From Cavenderia fasciculata (taxonomy: Eukaryota > Evosea > Eumycetozoa > Acytosteliales > Cavenderiaceae), in assembly GCF_000203815.1 (NCBI RefSeq), contig NW_004457723.1, forward strand, positions 310,001 to 374,000: a stretch of 64,000 nucleotides of DNA, read 5' to 3'. The translations under genes were made by a program, and so were the position numbers. Numbering within the stretch: position 1 is the first letter of the stretch; every line of letters begins with the position of its first letter. Positions 34,701-44,621 of this stretch are shown here, piece after piece. Under the pieces are notes generated by a model, which saw nothing but the letters and a program-made list of their open reading frames with translations, was not told where the DNA came from and ran no database searches.

Positions 34701-35949
34701 AAAAAGGTCTGAGTAAAATATGATGTAAACTTATCATAATTTGTTTCCTTTTCAAATAGTTTCTTTAATATTTTCTTAATCTAAAAACAAAACAAAAAAA
34801 GATTTAATTTAGTAAATGATATTCATAATTATTATTATCCTTTTTCCTTTTTTTTTTTTTTTTTTACTATACTAAATGTTCATCATCAGATTGAGAAACT
34901 TGAGTAAATTTAATTGAAAGATATTCATTAAAACGAATGATAGAGGTTGGTTCTGATTTGGATTGTGGGGTGACATAATGATTTCCATGTAGGTCACGTG
35001 GCAATTGAATGTAATCATTGAATTTATCCTTGTCATAGACATTGTATTGGATTTGGTGAGAGAGGTAGTGATATAATACAACCATCTTGTACGAGTTGAA
35101 AGATGATGGGAGTGTTTTTACAAAGTTGTAGGCACTCGAGTAGTAGTGTTCGGCAACGTCATGCTCGGCCTCCCAATTGGTATGATCGGCCGATGGCAAC
35201 AACTTTTCGAGGTATACTTGGATAAAACGAGTGTCAATGGTGGTTGGCTTCTTGTCGGCCAATTCTTGCATCTGACCGATTGTGAGCATGTTGTAGAGAC
35301 GGGCGCCACTACTAAAGTTGGTTTGTGACTGGATCAACAAATCGACTGGTTTCTCTACGAGTGGATACTCTACGGTTTGAATGAGTGATTTGATTTGGTT
35401 GGCATTCAATGTGAAACCCTTGTTGACGAGATAGGGAAGTGCGCGACTCTTAAATGCACTAATATCATATTGACGATCTGATAATGCCTTTTTAATAATT
35501 GCATCAGTATCCAATGTACTATCCTCTAATACTGATGGAACAGAGGAAGAAGATGGAGCAGAACTATCATCTTGATTGCTCGATGAAACCGATGTAAAAG
35601 ATGGATAGTAAAATGAAAGATTCAACTTTGATTTTAAAGCATCAAATGATTTTTGTCCATCACTTCCGGCAACACCATCATGATAAGCAAGTAGATTGTA
35701 ACGAGTGTCAATACGTTCAAACAATGTAGAGTCGTATGCAATTATATCATCAGCCCATTCTTTCTTTAGCTTTGTAAACTTGGTACGATTGCCAGCGTCA
35801 GCCAACTGTGGATCGATGTTTAAGAGATGCAATAAATTGAAAAAGTAGTAGTCTGGACTACCAGCAATCAATGCAACCAACAACTTTTCCTTTTCATCTA
35901 CATCTGATGCTAAACTATACAATTCTTCAAATTTAAAATTATTACTCAT
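28726..35949 (-). CDS. Very large macroglobulin-like multidomain protein
   Basis: Reverse-strand exons 35949-34873, 34780-33464, 33375-33157, 33077-32856 and 32787-28726, all phase 0, about 2,298 residues. There is no signal peptide (MSNNFKFEELYSLASDVDEK). Residues about 400-800 contain beta-sandwich units of the kind seen in macroglobulin MG domains (VYLDGNRFTSDEHGDVIIPF, APIVVRARLYLGNTQIPL). Further on are an Ala/Met/Pro-rich spacer near 31330-31500, a helical TPR-like stretch (LLALVYYLLAQ-like, about 30020-30120) and a Lys/Glu coiled coil (about 29750-29900). The C-terminus has a carboxypeptidase-regulatory-like beta domain (VSKAYVKVYAKT, DGYTDIAGYFDY). I do not recognise a named family; homologues should be found in other amoebae. 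The donor after exon 1 (GTATAG) is unusual. It could be a cytoplasmic scaffold; that is a guess. Confidence 0.8.
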
Positions 35950-36590
35950 CCTAGTATACTAATATAATATAAATATAATATAATATAATATATAAATAAT
36001 TAATTTAAAATCTTAAAAGATATTTATTCTTATTTTGTGTATATGTGTATGTATCTATCTATTTATATGTATAAATAAAAATGAATGAATGAATGAAGGA
36101 ATGAGTTTGAAAGGGGTATTTATAAATATTATTAATAAAAAGAAATTTGATAATGAAAGTAGGAGCCTTCTACTCTGGGATCTTCACTGTGGGGGTCACA
36201 ACATCAGACACTGAAACCCCTTCTCCAATGAAGAGGTGGGTCAGATTTTTTTTAATTTATTTTTTACATTATTATTTTTTAGCTTGTCCAAATGCGGGTT
36301 GTCTTCAGCGAACTTGAATCAGATAATTTGGACAAACCTTACCTCAAAAGTAATATATTTAAAGAGGGTAGAGGGACAAGAGACATAGTTTGTAGTCAAT
36401 TTATGCGTTGAGAAGAATACGAGATTATCATTCAAACAATCATTCATTCGCTTCATTTCATTCGGTTTATTATAACTTTAGTTTTCAAGTTAAGGTATGT
36501 ACATATAAAGATAAGAAGATCTCTATCTCTCATTCTCTCTTGTCATTTTAGGACAGAGAAGAATATTAGAAGGAATAGAATAGAAGGTAT
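35950..36590. other. Intergenic spacer with possible structured RNAs
   Basis: Promoter side of the large reverse-strand gene. Unlike other spacers, about 36150-36250 is GC-balanced, can form nested stems (GTAGGA with TTCTAC, TCTTCA with TGAAGA, GGGGT with ACCCC) and ends in a T8 run like a Pol III terminator. A separate hairpin follows at 36284-36335. No protein gene is seen. Confidence 0.5.
36284..36335. ncRNA. Candidate small hairpin RNA
   Basis: TTGTCCAAAT (36284-36293) pairs perfectly with ATTTGGACAA (36326-36335), enclosing a 32-nt loop of mixed composition. A long terminal stem with an open interior recalls dictyostelid Class I small RNAs, but the conserved CCTTACAGCAA motif of that class is not present; only a loose CCTTACCTCAA lies just 3' of the stem (36338-36348). 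Strand and expression are unknown. Confidence 0.3.
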
Positions 36591-37619
36591 CTATAGATCT
36601 GTTGGTGGATAGAAGGATGTACTGTTGTCGGGTTGTACAACCAACTGATTGTCAACAAGATATGAGATTACATCAGTGTGTTTGTTAAACTCTGCTTCTC
36701 GATATGCTAGTAGTGACCATGATTTGGCGTGCTGGTGTATACCACTATTTAGATGTATATACTTGACTATACTTAAACAACCATTTGATACTGCATGGTA
36801 TGACATTAAACTCCATGGTATTGTGTCATCATCGTAGTGCTTTGTAGTTGTAGTTGTAGTTGTTGTAAGTGTTATAGTTGAACGACGACACAGATAATCG
36901 ACCATTTCAACATCACTATTGAGACATGCATGTTTAAAGATGGCATCTTCAATACCATGTTCGGGATAGGTTTCTAGGAGATAGTATACGATGTCTCGGT
37001 GACCGAATTGAATGGCTTGTTTGACTGCTTCCCTCGTCACGGCGTATCCAAGTGACAACAAATACTTTGTCATACCAAATCGACCGTATCTAGATGCCAG
37101 TTGAACCAAGTCACCTGCTCGACCATACTCTTCTTTGTAGTTTGATTGATCAATCAACAATTTCAATATAGGGTAGTCTGGATGATCGTCACAACGTATT
37201 GCCTCGTGTAAATAGTTTACAGTCAATCTCAATGGAAATGTGTCGACTATAAACCGAACCAATTGAACGTTGACCTTTGAATTATCGTTTGACTGCAGTC
37301 CACATACACCCAACAAACAATACAACGACTCGTATATAAATTGTATATTTGGTGGTGTCATTTTGTTTGTGGCGATGCAAGACAAGTGTTCCAACTTGGT
37401 GACCATTCTATCTTTAAAGTTGTACTGCAGTAATAGAGTAGGTGACTGTTCCAAATCACAGTATCTATACAATCGAACAATACAATATTGTTGTTTATCT
37501 TTACTACTCTGTTTCTTGTATGCCTTTTGTATGCGTCGATTGATTGCATACACATCATTTATCACTCGACAATACAAGTATCTATTTCTAATTATACTAT
37601 AAAATAATTGATCGTTCAT
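36591..37619 (-). CDS. Ankyrin-like repeat protein of a dictyostelid family
   Basis: Single-exon gene, 342 residues. Helical repeat pairs typical of the large dictyostelid ankyrin-like family are visible: LVQLASRYGRFGMTKYLLSL, AVKQAIQFGHRDIVYYLLET, IFKHACLNSDVEMVDYLCRR and SYHAVSNGCLSIVKYIHLN. The N-terminal part (MNDQLFYSIIRNRYLYCRVI) is the usual lead-in of the family. It contains a Thr run from ACA repeats. It probably works as a protein-binding scaffold; the partner is not known. It shares a 224-bp divergent promoter with the COA6 gene. Confidence 0.8.
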   Translation of the reverse strand: MNDQLFYSIIRNRYLYCRVINDVYAINRRIQKAYKKQSSKDKQQYCIVRLYRYCDLEQSPTLLLQYNFKDRMVTKLEHLSCIATNKMTPPNIQFIYESLYCLLGVCGLQSNDNSKVNVQLVRFIVDTFPLRLTVNYLHEAIRCDDHPDYPILKLLIDQSNYKEEYGRAGDLVQLASRYGRFGMTKYLLSLGYAVTREAVKQAIQFGHRDIVYYLLETYPEHGIEDAIFKHACLNSDVEMVDYLCRRSTITLTTTTTTTTKHYDDDTIPWSLMSYHAVSNGCLSIVKYIHLNSGIHQHAKSWSLLAYREAEFNKHTDVISYLVDNQLVVQPDNSTSFYPPTDL

Positions 37620-37843
37620 CTTGTATATCTCTATCTATATCTATAATACATCATTATTATTGTTATTAACAATTACATCATTAATATTATAAAGATCACA
37701 CTGCACAACAAGCAATTGTGTGTGTCTTGAATCTTAAACAACAATCCGGAAAACGATCAGAAAGTTTAATTAATTTTTAAAGATAAACTGATAATTCAGA
37801 AGATACATACTTATACATATAATATACATATATAATACAAGTG

Positions 37844-38254
37844 ATGAGTCAACCACAACAACAACAATCACAAACACAAACAGGACCTGTTGATATTAGT
37901 AAATTGACAGCTGAGGAAAGAACCAAATATTCATTGCTTAGAGCACCTGACTACCAAGGTACAGAGTCTAGTGTATTAAATACATCACGTAAAGCTTGTT
38001 GGTTGTCTAGAGACCAATACTTTGAATGCTTGGACAAGAATAATGAAAATAAGGACAAGTGTAAAGAAGAGTTTGAAAAGTTTAATAATTCTTGTTTAGA
38101 TAGTTGGGTATGCACATCATGTCACATCTTGTATTTGACTATTAATACTAACACCATCTGTTTATTCATCAAGACACATTACTTTATAAAGAAAAGATTC
38201 ATTGATAATCAAAAGAATAAGTTAATGGCTGGATCAACATCATCTAATTTATAA
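37844..38254 (+). CDS. coa6: Cytochrome c oxidase assembly factor 6 (COA6)
   Basis: Exons 37844-38107 and 38174-38254, about 114 residues. The start is the ATG at 37844; the preceding GTG is not used. A Gln-rich N-terminus leads to a CHCH fold with CWLSRDQYFEC (Cx9C) and CKEEFEKFNNSC (Cx10C), then SW-THYFIKKRF, the COX6B/COA6 tail. The Cx9C-Cx10C spacing and the KACWLSRD motif favour COA6 over structural subunit COX6B. It acts in the mitochondrial intermembrane space in copper delivery to COX2. The 66-nt intron is a multiple of three without stops; splicing it out restores the conserved SW-x-x-Y/HF tail, so it should be real. Confidence 0.85.
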   Translation: MSQPQQQQSQTQTGPVDISKLTAEERTKYSLLRAPDYQGTESSVLNTSRKACWLSRDQYFECLDKNNENKDKCKEEFEKFNNSCLDSWVCTSCHILYLTINTNTICLFIKTHYFIKKRFIDNQKNKLMAGSTSSNL

Positions 38255-38348
38255 TAATAATAATAACAATAATAATATAGGCAAACAATACAATACTCGA
38301 TTATTTATATGTACAAACATTTTGGTATAGAGTGATTATTCTATTCTT

Positions 38349-38948
38349 TTACTTCTTGTTGATATCACTCTTGCCACCCAATTTATTGATTAGTTTAGTT
38401 TCTTTTATGATGATATCATGTGATAATGCTTTACACATGTCATAGATGGTTAGACTTGCAACCGATGCACCTGTCAATGCTTCCATCTCCACTCCAGTCT
38501 TTCCACTACAAGACACTGTACAATCGACTTGAACGTGAGTCTTGTCGACAATGTTAATGTCAAATGTACACGATTCAATGGCGATGGGATGACAGAATGG
38601 TATAAGATCCCAACACTTTTTAGCTGCCATTGTTCCTGCAACTATACTAGTTGCAAATACTGGTCCTTTCTTTGATACTATATCTTTAACTTTACCGCCA
38701 TCTGAAGTAATATTGCCTTGTAACTGCTCTAAAACATGTGATGGAAACTCTATAGTTGATCTTGCAATAGCAGTTCTTTTAGTCACTGATTTATCGGATA
38801 CATCTACCATTGTAGGTTGTTGTTTATCAGCATCGATATGTGTAAATGTTGAATAAGAATAACCATAGTAGTTACCAAATCTACATAATATACTACTACT
38901 ATTCAATGTACTAGTCAATGATCTACCAACCAAAAGATTCTTTATCAT
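38349..38948 (-). CDS. moaC: MoaC-type cyclic pyranopterin monophosphate synthase (MOCS1B)
   Basis: Single exon. The first ATG in frame is at 38948 (MIKNLLVGRSLTST), giving about 199 residues with a mitochondrial-type presequence. The MoaC domain starts at MVDVSDKSVTKRTAIARS and has the catalytic stretches KKCWDLIPFCHPIAIES and SGKTGVEMEALTGAS, then YDMCKALSHD and KLINKLGGKSD. The enzyme converts the MoaA product into cyclic pyranopterin monophosphate, the first committed step of molybdenum cofactor synthesis. In animals MoaA and MoaC come from one locus (MOCS1); here they are separate genes, both reverse, with one unrelated gene between them. Confidence 0.92.
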   Translation of the reverse strand: MIKNLLVGRSLTSTLNSSSILCRFGNYYGYSYSTFTHIDADKQQPTMVDVSDKSVTKRTAIARSTIEFPSHVLEQLQGNITSDGGKVKDIVSKKGPVFATSIVAGTMAAKKCWDLIPFCHPIAIESCTFDINIVDKTHVQVDCTVSCSGKTGVEMEALTGASVASLTIYDMCKALSHDIIIKETKLINKLGGKSDINKK

Positions 38949-39181
38949 CTTTAACAATTATAAATAATTTAAGAAGTGAGAAGTAATTTGAATCGAGATA
39001 AAGATGGGAATGGGGTGGTTTCTCCAAAAAATAGGATGTTCAAAATGGCGCAAAGAAATGTCTTTAAAATCAAAGCGTAATAAATGTCAATAAATAGAGT
39101 GAGTACTCAATCATTATTCATTCATATTACAAACAATAATAGTATAACAAATAATTTAATTATAATTCAACAACAACAACA

Positions 39182-39992
39182 ATGAGAATTCAACAACAAG
39201 AAGAAAACAACAATAACAACCAACAAGACAATTCAATTCTATTAAATAGAATTAAAGAACTTGAAGGTCAATTGGGTGCCATTCAAAACTTATTAACTAC
39301 AATGGTCGTAGCACAAAAGGGTGGTGAGCAACAAGCTGTTCCAAATGTAAACAACGATGGAGAAGTCTTTTCAACTGATGTGCAGTCATCCACTACTGTA
39401 GGTGCACCATCACAGCTCTATCCAGTAGTCGGTCATGAAGATGAAGAAGAAAGATGAAGTAGAATCCAATGATGAATTGGAGGAAGAACAACCAAATCAA
39501 GATGGAAAGAAGAAAGGATTGACCAAAGAAGAAAGAATCAGTATGAGAAACCAAAGAAAACAACATAAATTGGCATCCAAGCAAACTAGACATTTGGAAC
39601 GTCTCCAAAAAAAGGAGGAAAAGGTATTGGTCAAGTATGAAAGAAAGAGTCATCGTATTGCTCCAAAACCAGTCGCAGTTGCAGTTGCACCTGTCGTCGA
39701 ACCAGTCCAAGTAGTCGTAGCAAAACCAGCAGAGCCAGCTGTCATTGTCAATGTCAAAGTTGACCCAATTCAAGAAAAGAAGATGGCCAAGTTAAATCAA
39801 ATCTACTCTAGATACGTTGCCAAAGTAAACAAGAAAAACTCAAAGCAAAGAGATGGATTTGTCTCTGTTAGAACCCCAATCTTATCATTTGACGATTGGA
39901 TGAATACCAGAAAGATTCATTGTCAAAAGGTACCAAGAACCGAAAGACAAAGATCTTCCTGTAGATCAACCAAAATCAATCCATCTGCTTAA
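39182..39992 (+). CDS. Uncharacterised basic/acidic protein with frame break
   Basis: Starts MRIQQQEENNNNN with a short coiled coil (LLNRIKELEGQLGAIQNLLT). The first frame stops at 39457 after HEDEEER; the second frame carries DEVESNDELEEEQ and a basic helical region (LTKEERISMRNQRKQHKLAS, LERLQKKEEKVLVKYERKSH), an Ala/Val/Pro spacer and a C-terminus with PILSFDDWMNTRK. The acidic run reads on smoothly if one base in the A-rich stretch at 39448-39453 is surplus, so a one-base indel (error or mutation) is likely. A 43-nt GT..AG interval (39398-39440) would also keep frame but is too short and too GC-rich. Function unknown; the composition suggests a nucleic-acid or ribosome-related protein. 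Confidence 0.6.
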
Positions 39993-40289
39993 CTTTATCA
40001 ACCATCCATCTTTTTTTTAAAAAAGTGATAACTTTTTTTTTAATTTTGTATTAATACCCTATAGATATATATATATAATAATTATTATTAGTATAACTAT
40101 CTATAACAATTTAATACTTTTCTTTTTTTTTAAACTAAACACTTTTACTTTTTTTTTTTTTTTTTTTCTAAAACAAACCAAAAATACAAATAATCAAATA
40201 ACAACAATTAATCATTTAAATCAATCAATACAAATAAAATATTAAAAAATCTTTTTTTTTTTTTTAATAATATATTAAATACTAGTTGT
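39993..40289. other. Convergent 3' spacer rich in T-runs
   Basis: Between two converging gene ends. It is made of repeated T8-T17 runs and A-rich stretches, with CAATA-type motifs. It likely holds polyadenylation and termination signals for both genes. No gene seen. Confidence 0.5.
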
Positions 40290-41667
40290 TTATCCACCAA
40301 TCAAAATCATTGGTCTATTTTTATTTTGAGATATTTCATGCATATTATTATTACCTCCAAGGGAAGCTTTCTTTTTTAGGACTGCTTGATTGATGATTAA
40401 GAGTAGATCGTCATCTGAAACACCATGTCTCATTAAATCTCTTAGACTAACTTCATCGTTGCCAAATAGACAAACCTTTAGATTACCGTCGGCTGTTAGG
40501 CGCAAACGATTACAACTACCACAAAAATGTTCACTCATCGATGTGATGAATCCAACTTTGCCTCTAAACCCTGGTACTTGATAGGTTTTACTTGTATTGT
40601 TTGGATGATCCTCTGGTATTTTCTCGATCGTTTCATACTTGGTTTTAATGATGTCCAACATCTCCTTGTACGATACAAATTTCTGATCACTCCATCTATT
40701 ACCATCAAATGGCATATATTCTATAAATCTAACTTCAATTGGTTTATCTCTTGTCATTTCAACAAAATCATTAATCTAAAACAAATAAATAAAAAGATTA
40801 AATAAATTAATTAAACATAATATTAATATTTATCTTTCTTTCTTTCTTTCTACATACTTCATAATGATTAATATTTTTCATAACAACACAATTAATTTTA
40901 ACAGGATTAAAACCAAGTGATAATGCTTTGTCTATTGATTCTTTGACCTTGTCCCATCCAAGTCGACGTGTGATGATTGTGAATTTGTTGGCGTCTAGTG
41001 TATCGAGACTAATGTTGAGTAGGTTGAGACCAGCCTTTTGTAATCGTTCCAATTTACGACCAAGAGCAATTGCATTGGTCGTCATTGCAATGGTTTCTAG
41101 TCCTTTGATCTTACCAATCTCTTCAATCATTGACTCTATGTTTTTTCGTACCAATGGTTCACCGCCTGTGAATCTTATCTTGGTGACACCAGCCGACACA
41201 AACAATCGTGACAGTTTGATAATCTCTTGATCGGTCATTATATTCTCTGAAGGTTGTAACTGTACACCTTCCTCTGGCATACAATATTGACATCTAAGAT
41301 TACATCTTTCAGTCAATGATATACGTAAATATGTATGTTTTCTTCCAAATGTATCTGTCAATAATTCATCTTTCTTATTTAATATCATCGTCGACGATGA
41401 TGATTGTTTCTCTTTTAATTGTTTTAATAATTGTAATGATGATTCTAATAATCTATTCCTTTCTTCATTAACCGTACTACTACTACCATTACTAGCAGTT
41501 GATGATGAACATGTTGATGATGTTGATGTTTTTGAATAATATCTATAACTACTACTACAAGTAGGTAATATTGTACTTGCACCACTTTTAAATATCTGTA
41601 AAGTTGAAGATGACAATGAAGATAATAGATATCTATCCATCCAATGTTTGGTGGTTATACATTTCAT
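40290..41667 (-). CDS. moaA: MoaA-type GTP 3',8-cyclase (MOCS1A)
   Basis: Reverse-strand exons 41667-40858 and 40775-40290, phase 0, 431 residues. A Ser-rich presequence of about 100 residues fits mitochondrial import. The radical SAM cluster is CNLRCQYC, followed by [10 protein letters not shown] and MTTNAIALG. The C-terminal cluster is [18 protein letters not shown], and the protein ends in the conserved Gly-Gly needed for GTP chemistry. It converts GTP to 3',8-cyclo-dihydro-GTP, the substrate of MoaC. The start is divergent from the U5 snRNA gene and the OB-fold gene about 275 bp away. Confidence 0.93.
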
Positions 41668-41849
41668 TATTATTGTTTGTCCGATATACGTATTTCATTT
41701 AAACTAACTACACTAACTACAACTAAACTAACTAAACAAAGTGAGTCAGATGCAACTATTCTACAATTAATTAATTTATCTTTAGAATCTTCTTCTTTTG
41801 TTTGGCTGGTTGTGAAGAAGTTCCCAGAGTTGTCTTTGCATTTTTCAAA

Positions 41850-41857
41850 ACCCATAA
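41850..41857 (+). promoter_or_regulatory. DUSE-like snRNA promoter element
   Basis: ACCCATAA at the same distance from the U5 body as in the other copy. It lies at the very edge of the duplicated block, so the block seems to contain the whole snRNA promoter. Confidence 0.6.
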
Positions 41858-41941
41858 AGCAAAAGAGTATAGTCACACGCAAGGGTGAGCTCTTTTCATT
41901 GGTTTCGAGCAGCTGTTAGTGATTCTTCACTCAATTTGCTC

Positions 41942-42051
41942 GATACGGAGGGATATGCAGTCGCAAGTTCTTATCGCCTTTTACTATGAGAACCCGTGTT
42001 TATCCCTCATTAACGTGTCTATCTCATTTTTGTGAGGAGTTGATACTCCTA
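41942..42051 (+). ncRNA. U5: U5 spliceosomal snRNA, copy 2
   Basis: Same layout as copy 1 and identical over the body: lower stem GAGGGATA (41948-41955), loop I CGCCTTTTACT (41975-41985), Sm site ATTTTTG (42026-42032) and 3' hairpin AGGAGT-TGAT-ACTCCT (42035-42050). It lies 137 bp upstream of the OB-fold gene start on the same strand, and C/A-rich sequence (CCCCCCCAAAACCCCC) follows directly. Confidence 0.9.
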
Positions 42052-42187
42052 ACCCCCCCAAAACCCCCTAATATTAATTTAAATGACAAAATACAAACTA
42101 TCTGATTAAATCATAAGACTTCATTTCATGTCTTGATGTTCACTTGCAAAGACATTTCATTTCTTATTGTTCTTGAAATAATGCAAT

Positions 42188-44417
42188 ATGGTTGATATAG
42201 ATAATAGAATTCAACAATTACAAAAGTTATTATTACAAGATGAAAGAAGTGAAGATAGCATCAATAACGATGATTCGTCGTCAAATAGAATGATCACATG
42301 GTCGTGGGTTGCCAAACAACTCGTCAAAGTGTTATTGAATCATTCAGAAGGAATCACATTCTCAATCATTGTATCTGAATTGAAAAGAATAGTATGTTTG
42401 TTGTACATAGAAGGTTAAATACCTATTTCTTATCATTCATATCTATCAATAATTAGAAAGAAACTGAAAGTAAAGATTTAATATCAAAACAATTAAAAGA
42501 ACAATTTGTATCACGTGATAATCTACCTAGTACTGGTTCATACTTTCAAAGGAATGATATTCCTTTTGATATTATCATTGATAGTATTGTTATATCTACC
42601 TCTGAATTGTCACTAAAACCACAACAACAAAAGAACAATAGTAATGACACTGATAATAGTCAAAGTCAATATATTTTAATATTATCAAATCACAAAGACA
42701 CCAAGAAAACCATACCTGTATATCTTCATCCAAAATATAATTATTATTATCAAACCTTAATTAAAGATGTATGTAAATGATTTAAACTATCAATAATGAT
42801 TAATTTATTAATTATTAATTATTTAGGGAACTAGAATTAAACTTACAGGGATAAAAGTACATTTCCCAACAAATCCACAAGACAAGTTATTTGGTAAATT
42901 GGTTATATTGTCACCAGAGAATATGTGTATAGTTTATGATGATCAGGAACAAGATTTACCAATCAAGGTGATGTGTTCAGACAATTATTATAATGTTGAT
43001 AGATATAGGGATCCAGATCCTTTAAAATCAAAACATTTAGAAGAAGATACAAATATGATGTTGGATAATAATCATAGTCATCAAAATGATCATACAAGTA
43101 CAACCACAACAACTACTACAACTACTACTATGACTACTACCAATCCATCATATTCATCATTATTTATTTTAAAAGTTGATTCAATTGATGAAAATGCAGT
43201 TAAAGTTACAACAGAATCAAAATGGAATAATCTGGTACCATATGATAGACAATCAATTGATCCATTTTTATTAAAACAATCAGTATATCTATCGGATCCA
43301 AATAGTGTTCAATTCTCTCAACTCGGTTCAAATCAATCAAGACAACCATTATGTATTCAACTTGTATTTTGGGATAGTTTATGTCAAACTACAAAGTTGA
43401 TCAACCCCAAGGACATATTAATCCTCCAAAACCTATTTTTTAATCAACAAAAAAGTGATTTAAATAGAATGGTTTTTGAATTTACTTTGGAATCTACAAT
43501 TATTATTATTCCAAATTTATCAAAAGAAAATTTAAATGTAAAGTAGAAAAAAAAAAAGAAAAGAAAACTTATTATTTATTTTTATATTTTTATTTTAGAA
43601 TAATAGATATTTTAGTAAAATTGAACAATCAAATTTAGATATGATTTATTATAGTAAACAATTAAAATTATTTGATTTGGTGATTGGAATGGTGAATATA
43701 ACATTGGTGGCAAGGATTGTACATGTTGGTAAAAATACAAATATGAGAATACCAATTATATTAATGGATGATACAGAGGTACCAGTATTATTATTACTCA
43801 TCGATGAAATGGTTGGATTAATTCAAAATCTTCGTATTGGACAATTATGTTATTTTGAAAATCTCTATCTTTTAGAGATTGATGGTAAAAAGAGATTATG
43901 TACACATCCAAATAGTTTTATTCAACCACTTTCTAGTATGCAAGGTGTCATCAATTCCTATTTCCTTCATGGTCCACCTCTCCAATCATCAGAGCAACTT
44001 GAAACACGTACCAATACCATTGTCAAGGCATCTATTACAGAGTGTATACTCTATGATGAACTGCCTCTCTATGCATATCACAAACCTTGCAAGAGACTAT
44101 TGGCCAATAGTAAAGTGGCACCTGGACAATTGGAATGTGCTCATTGTCAAAGTATAGTTCAACCAATTGAAACCGAAAAATTATTTCATCTTAGTTTTCA
44201 ACTTGAATTGGTACTTGACAAAGATAGGGATAGAGATAGGGATGGAAAGAAAGAAGTTTGTTCAATCGTAGCATCTGCATCACATCCAATATTAAATAGA
44301 CAAATTTTACAAATTGATGAAGAATCATTTTCAAAATTATCTCCAACCTCCAAATCACAATGTTTAAACAAAATTTTAAATACTTTTTATTTATTTTCAA
44401 TTTCAACTGTAAAGTAA
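42188..44417 (+). CDS. OB-fold protein with zinc ribbon (RPA1/SHLD2-like)
   Basis: Exons 42188-42391, 42457-42768, 42827-43537 and 43599-44417, all phase 0, about 681 residues. The N-terminus has a winged-helix-like stretch (WSWVAKQLVKVLLNHSEG). Middle and C-terminal parts show OB-fold beta patterns (GTRIKLTGIKVHFPT; LFDLVIGMVNITLVARIVHV then IPIILMDDTEVPVLLLL). Near the end HKPC and CAHC are spaced like an RPA70 zinc ribbon inside an OB fold. This order resembles RPA1 and the C-terminal half of shieldin subunit SHLD2, so a single-stranded DNA binding role is proposed, not shown. A Thr run interrupts the middle. A four-codon upstream frame (ATG at 42181) overlaps the leader and could reduce translation. 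Exon 1 is copied at 26452. Confidence 0.72.
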
Positions 44418-44621
44418 AAAAAAAAAAAAAAAGATAGATAAATTTAAAGAAAGGATTTATATATATTAAATATTAATATATTTATATTTTTTTTTATACA
44501 TAAAAGATAAAAGAAAAAAATAATAATATTTATTTTAGAATCGATGGAATTTCACAATCAATATAAATTTGACATTTGTCTTGTTTGTTTTAGACAATAT
44601 ATAACTGCTGTTCTGCTTGTT

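Larger units (their letters stand above)
41849..42415 (+). repeat. Segmental duplication, parental copy
   Basis: Partner of 26112-26660. The unit covers a DUSE-like element, U5 snRNA and the leader and first exon of the OB-fold gene. Differences cluster outside the snRNA body (for example TTTTCATTGG here versus TTTTAATTGG), consistent with selection or gene conversion on U5. Confidence 0.92.

Noticed and set aside
39398-39440. A 43-nt GT..AG intron that would rescue the frame of the 39182 gene
   Set aside because: Shorter than any other intron here and as GC-rich as coding DNA; it would delete a conserved-looking acidic stretch. A one-base indel is simpler.
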